Positions 59,231 to 64,000 of a DNA stretch of 64,000 nt are shown piece by piece (position 1 is the first letter of the stretch; every line of letters begins with the position of its first letter). The translations under genes were made by a program, and so were the position numbers. Below the pieces are notes generated by a model. It had not been told where the DNA came from and searched no databases. It saw only the letters and a list, made by a program, of their open reading frames with translations. The DNA comes from Bradysia coprophila (lineage: Eukaryota > Arthropoda > Insecta > Diptera > Sciaridae), in assembly GCF_014529535.1 (NCBI RefSeq), contig NW_023503374.1, positions 6,510,001 to 6,574,000 on the forward strand, in the 5' to 3' direction.

Positions 59231-59870
59231 ATGAAATTACACAAACGGAAACGATTAAAATTCAGCCCTATCTAAGAGTCACGATAGTAGAGGTGCAGTC
59301 GGATTGGAACGACGACTGCAAATTCCCGTTCGTTCGTCAGCACCGCCATGTTAATAGTTGAGAAAATAGAATTACGACAAGCATAAGTCTGTTACTTTTT
59401 ATGATCTAAAGAGATTTAAAGAGATTGATGCAAAATCTATTACTTCACGCTTTTTTGATATAAAATGTTTATAATTTAGATGATATAGAAATAGGGTTAG
59501 GGTTACGCTCAACAGAAACTCATGACAAAGATTTTTAAGAATTTGTAAACTCCCGGCTCCACTTGTGGGCAAATTTTTTCATTTTAAGTTAAATATCCAA
59601 TATCTTTGAGAATGATATTAATCCGATGCGAAGGAATGAATTGCAGTAAAATACAACCCAAAGCACACACGTTGCGTATTGAGCCATAGTTTAATCTTAT
59701 TATAAATCGAAGACTTTTTGGATAACCATTTTCCCATATTTTCTTGAATTTTCACATACAAATAAGTTTGTGAAAATTTAGAAATTTCTGGAATATATGA
59801 TGAAATGTTTTCCCAAAAAATACTCCCTGTCAGAATATTTTATCACGTTGCCGGTTATTGTGACTTGTCA
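59231..59870. other. No feature recognised
   Basis: 3' flank of FBXO42. AT-rich with no supported exon or repeat. Confidence 0.4.
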
Positions 59871-60016
59871 ACTTTAGGAACACCGGAAAGTGCTAAGGGA
59901 GTCGAGAAATATCTCCAAAATTTTTTTCTAAAAATCCAAAATTTGACTTTTGATTTTTAGAAATTTATTTGGAGGTATTCCTCGACCCCCTTAGCACTTT
60001 CCGGTGTGCCTAAAGT
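59871..60016. mobile_element. Hairpin miniature element
   Basis: ACTTTAGGAACACCGGAAAG and CTTTCCGGTGTGCCTAAAGT bound a 146-bp unit with matching inner arms (GCTAAGGGAGTCGAG / CTCGACCCCCTTAGC). The centre is T/A-rich. Confidence 0.75.
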
Positions 60017-61394
60017 GCCTGCTCGAGCATTATTCAGTAATCGAGCATTACGTGTTAACTATCATAGTCATACACTGTCATCGCTGTCAATGCACACTGT
60101 ATAAAAGAAAATGAGGAAAATTGATAACATTGTCATTTCCCTGTAACGGCAGTTCTCACACCGTGTGTCAAAATAAAAACTTTCTCACTCTCTCATCAAC
60201 GAGAACTCATTGTCATTTCAGTTGTCAAACACAAAATAGGAGACACACGCATTTTCTATTCGGTCGACAGTGGTTTTATAAGCATTAAATTTAAGATTTT
60301 AGAGTTAAAAACAAATAACTCCGACAAAAATCAAACCTAAAGTCGTCAATTTTCCAGCTCTCTTCGAAGGAGGTGAAGACAGTGAGTTTTGTTATTTAAC
60401 ATTAAGATGCCTAAAAGCACTTGAAGATATTATAACTTTCTCCGCATTTCGGCCAGCTTTGTTCGGATTTTTTTTTATCCTTTGCCGTTCCATTTACCTG
60501 TACAAACACAATTTGGCATCGGAATCAGAAAGCAATCAATTTGTCTCTATTCACATTAGGAACCGTGTATTTTTGAGTTAAGTGCTCATAATATTCATTG
60601 AAACTCGTAATCAATAAATAATAAACTAATCTCCTCATTAACTATAAATCATAAATCATAAATCAAATTTCCCGACTATTGCTGGTTACACTTACCACCG
60701 CACGAATCAAGGAATTTATTCATAGACTTTTGTTCACAGAAAGTGTTTTTTTTTTAAATCCTCCAATATACCGACTTGACTTGACTTTATGTATAAGAAT
60801 TGTAGGAAATTGAATAACATCAAAAATTCAATAAACTTCGTCTACCGTTTGCTATATTATCTGCAATATCGGTGCTCGTCTCTATAATAATTTTTTATTT
60901 TCATTAGGTTGATATGACGATGGTATGGTGATAACGATAAACTAGGATAAACATTACATGCCACACAGACGTCACTAGCAGCCGATTTGGATTTAGTTCA
61001 TATAATGTGCTAACGAGTGCAGTGTTCAAGTACATATTTTATAACCGAAATCGAAAATTGTTTGTGTAATTGATTGTAAAAGAAAATGTAAAACACAATT
61101 GATATTTGAATATTGTGAACGAATTGAATGGAAATCAGTGAACTTGATAAGAGGATTGCGAAAAAAAAAAATATTGCTTAACTTGGAGGTGCTCTGTGTT
61201 CGGTGTTTGATGAAAAGAACCAATATTGTGTGAGTGGTAAGTATAAGACTTTGATGTTATTTTGATGTTAATGCACAGCCGAATGAATTTTTCCCGGCTT
61301 TGCACTTTTATTGAAAATCGATACAATATCTTCCACTCTATGTAATTCTAAAGAAACGAATGAAAATTTGTTGTTGATAACATCGATACACATC
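60017..61394 (+). other. Possible 5' region of the gene that starts at 61395
   Basis: A G-TAAGT donor near 61236 (GAGTG|GTAAGTATAAG) could end an untranslated exon, and GAAGACAG|TGAGTT near 60380 is a weaker candidate. No coding frame supported. Promoter location unknown. Confidence 0.3.
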
Positions 61395-63986
61395 ATGCCG
61401 TCGACGTCGTTGTTTGATAATGGTCGCATTCGAAAAAGACGGGTTCGTCGTAAAGAAGGTATATTTTACCAATTTGAAGCAAATTTTTTTTATGCCAATT
61501 AGTAACTGGGGTTTGCTTGTTTGTTTAAGAAATTCTAACAATTTACCGTCTCTTTGTTGGGCTAGATTGTTCATGTAGCTGCTAAACTATCATTGAAAGC
61601 AATTTTATTAATATTCGGTGTAGTAACAAGTTCACCTTCGAAGTTTTTTTTAACAACATCAGTCCTTCCATATTATGGGATCCATAGGTATCGGTGACCT
61701 TTTTACAAACGGCAATCTCATCACAATATAATCATTACATTGTTAATTTCAACTGTTTTTTTTCGATAAGAGAATTTCCGTCCGCAAAAGGTTAAAATAA
61801 AATCCATTGGATTTTAACGTCTTAGAGGACAATTTTAACAATTATAACAGGGTTCAGCTCATCTGAAGGACCAGATACATATTTGTTCAAGCTCTAACCT
61901 CCTTAAACCACAAGGATTGCCTTTTCAATTTTGATATTCTAAATTTGTTGAGGCTTCAAGGAGTTCTCTTTCGAAGATAGGAGATAGGAATTTTCCATTG
62001 CATGTGAGTCAATATACAAATTGACTCACTAACTGATGTCCATTTGCTTTAATACCGCTACGTCTGGTCAAGAGTTCTTCAGCGATGTTAATTTCTAGTG
62101 CTCGATACAATACAGTTTTCCTATCAGTCACTAAGTACATCGTTAATCTGTTTATATTTTGCACTAAATGTAGAAGTGCGTTGTTACCCCTCATAAGAAA
62201 CATAACTTTCCATGAATTCAAAAGTTTTCAATTCAAAATTCCATAATTTCTACATTTAATGTAAACCGAAATATTACAATAGGTTAAAGTAGCCATTCTA
62301 TCTACGTATATACCTTACGTAGATCGAATGACTAACAACTGTCTTAGGTTAACGTAAGTCATAGAATTTCCTTTTTGATTTTCTTTGAAATTTTCACATC
62401 AGCAGATTTTTAATAGATGTTGGAGACCACATTCCACTAGCGATAGAAAGTTATGTTATGCAGTCTGTCGAATGTTTCCATACATTCTCTAAATATTTTC
62501 AAATAATTTGAGAATTTGTAAGAAAAGTTTGAAGATAAGATTAAATTGCATTGGAAACTGGAATCGTATCTCTCATAAGAAGCCATGAAAAAGTGCACAC
62601 TCCACGTAATATTGAGTAATGATTTATCGACTAACACATTATGGTTGTGACGAAAAACTGTTTACAATTAGGAAGTTATGTTCCACTTCGGTGGTTTTAC
62701 ACAGTTCTATGTCGATTCAAACATCCGGAACCCTGTAACTTTTCCAGTTTATTCAGTTCTGACAATGTATTGGTATACGGAAAAGGTCAGTTACATTCGA
62801 TGATTTAGATTGGCTAGTCACCTCGCGCTAGGAAATTTCCAACGATTTTCGTACCCGTTCAATTCCTTTGTTTCACATTATTAGCAGGAGGGGTTCGATA
62901 AATTCATTCTTTTTATGCGGTACCGCAGTACTTAAACCATGGTTATGTACAATTTCAGAGAAATGTTTTTTACCACCTTTGGGTTTGTGCTTTTAGAAAG
63001 TAGGAGAAACCACACACAAAAAAGAAGATTTTTTTTTCTCCATATATCCGCACAAAGCGGTATGGTAGACGATGACCTTTTTTATAGAGATGAAAAAGAT
63101 ATATAAACGAAGCCTTGGTTAAAAAAACAAAATCATAAAATTCAACATAAATAATAAAATTGCTTTAGATAGACATGAAGCTACATCGGAACTAACACCG
63201 CTAACACTAAAAACTTTATTTTTTTAATCAATTCATACTTTCATGTTCCACTTCCTTTTAATTCGCTTTGCTAATAGTCACTCATCAAGAACGAAATGGT
63301 CGATCGACATATATAATTCATATTTTCATTAAAAATTTACATTGTAAGCTTGAGTGGAAACTAATATTGCGTGTGATAAATATAAAAAATAACCAAAAAA
63401 ATGAACGTTGATTTTCTAATGAAAAACAGAGATTGTGTTGTTTGTCGATGCTATAATACAGGTCTTTGGTTCTCTTTGTTGCAAAGCAATAGGTGCAAAC
63501 GCGGTATTTTTTTTGGAGGTTGAGGACAACGGAGAACAATTAATTTACCAAAACGTAATAAATAAATCGTTTCGACAAAATGTTTTCGATTCACCGAGAT
63601 GATAATTCAGAAATGTAATTCGTAATAATTTATGCATTGAGTCCTCGATTGAATTAGTAAAAGTTACACCAGGCACAATAGAAAATAGAAATCCACCGAA
63701 AATTCATCTGGTGCCACCGTTTGTAGAATAGAATGTGTACACATAACTGTCGGGTTTTCGTTGGTAATTACATTACGGGTTTATTGTACCGTGATAATTG
63801 ATATGTCATTGTGATAAGAGTATTGAGTTTGAGCTAGTCTTTCCTTCATACATATATAATACATCATCGACCCATAAATTCATATTTAATTTGTCAAATG
63901 ATAAGTTTTCTGATCGAAATTTAATATTTACATTCCACAGACAAGGCACACGAGCCAAAATGTCTATTTATTATTGGTGGAACAGG
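61395..63986 (+). CDS. First coding exons of an unidentified gene (partial, runs off window)
   Basis: ATG at 61395 opens a 64-nt exon encoding M-P-S-T-S-L-F-D-N-G-R-I-R-K-R-R-V-R-R-K-E and ending at a good donor (GAAG|GTATAT). A candidate second exon (63941-63986) follows CATTCCACAG, joins in matching phase, and reads D-K-A-H-E-P-K-C-L-F-I-I-G-G-T-G before a GG|GTAGAA donor. The highly basic N-terminus is notable. I cannot name the product; the link between the two exons rests only on phase and splice consensus. Confidence 0.4.
61459..63940 (+). other. Presumed intron, no feature
   Basis: Between the two candidate exons. AT-rich, with only short unsupported open frames on both strands. Confidence 0.35.
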
Positions 63987-64000
63987 GTAGAAAACAATTT

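Noticed and set aside
1-64000. tRNA or rRNA genes
   Set aside because: I looked for A-box/B-box pairs with a cloverleaf and for conserved rRNA cores and saw none, though a visual scan cannot exclude a tRNA.

Overview
The window is AT-rich eukaryotic nuclear DNA. Genes are split by short GT-AG introns, polyadenylation signals are AATAAA, and miniature inverted-repeat elements are very dense. The recognisable genes (RpL27, an SLC17-type transporter of the insect expanded group, mitoguardin, FBXO42, chymotrypsin-like proteases) point to an insect, most likely a nematoceran dipteran such as a fungus gnat. The order and genus are inference; no marker here fixes the species.

Layout. 0-14.4 kb is gene-poor. 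It holds ribosomal protein L27 (minus, about 5.1-6.06 kb, with a TOP-type start) among a retrotransposon remnant, two inverted copies of a dispersed repeat and several nested miniature elements. 14.5-27.3 kb is one SLC17-family transporter gene (plus, 15 coding exons, 505 codons, 9-kb first intron). An antisense ionotropic-receptor-like pseudogene lies inside that intron. 27.33-34.54 kb is an apparently intact two-gene DNA transposon that starts 50 bp after the transporter stop codon. It has 15-bp terminal inverted repeats, a tnp2/CACTA-type transposase (824 codons, 6 exons) and, behind it on the same strand, a coiled-coil plus BEN-domain protein.

36.3-49.5 kb has two tandem chymotrypsin-like protease genes (one with altered catalytic-region residues) and two tandem genes for small secreted proteins with duplicated six-cysteine CS-alpha-beta-like domains. 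A broken protease exon sits between the two small genes, so a protease plus small-protein cassette seems to have been duplicated. Two copies of a 1.0-1.6-kb element (GGGTAATTCC ends, 4-bp target duplications) flank this cluster. 49.9-50.35 kb is a 152-bp tandem array. 51.9-54.7 kb is mitoguardin (minus, 8 exons, 524 codons) and 57.1-59.1 kb is the F-box/Kelch gene FBXO42 (plus, 5 exons, 579 codons), in head-to-head orientation. The last 3 kb probably holds the first coding exons of an unidentified gene running off the end.

Functionally the window mixes housekeeping genes (translation, mitochondrial/ER-contact lipid biology, ubiquitin ligase adaptor, solute transport) with a fast-evolving secreted protease/cysteine-rich cluster and abundant transposons. 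Exon joins were worked out by eye from splice consensus, phase agreement and remembered family resemblance. No search or alignment program was run.
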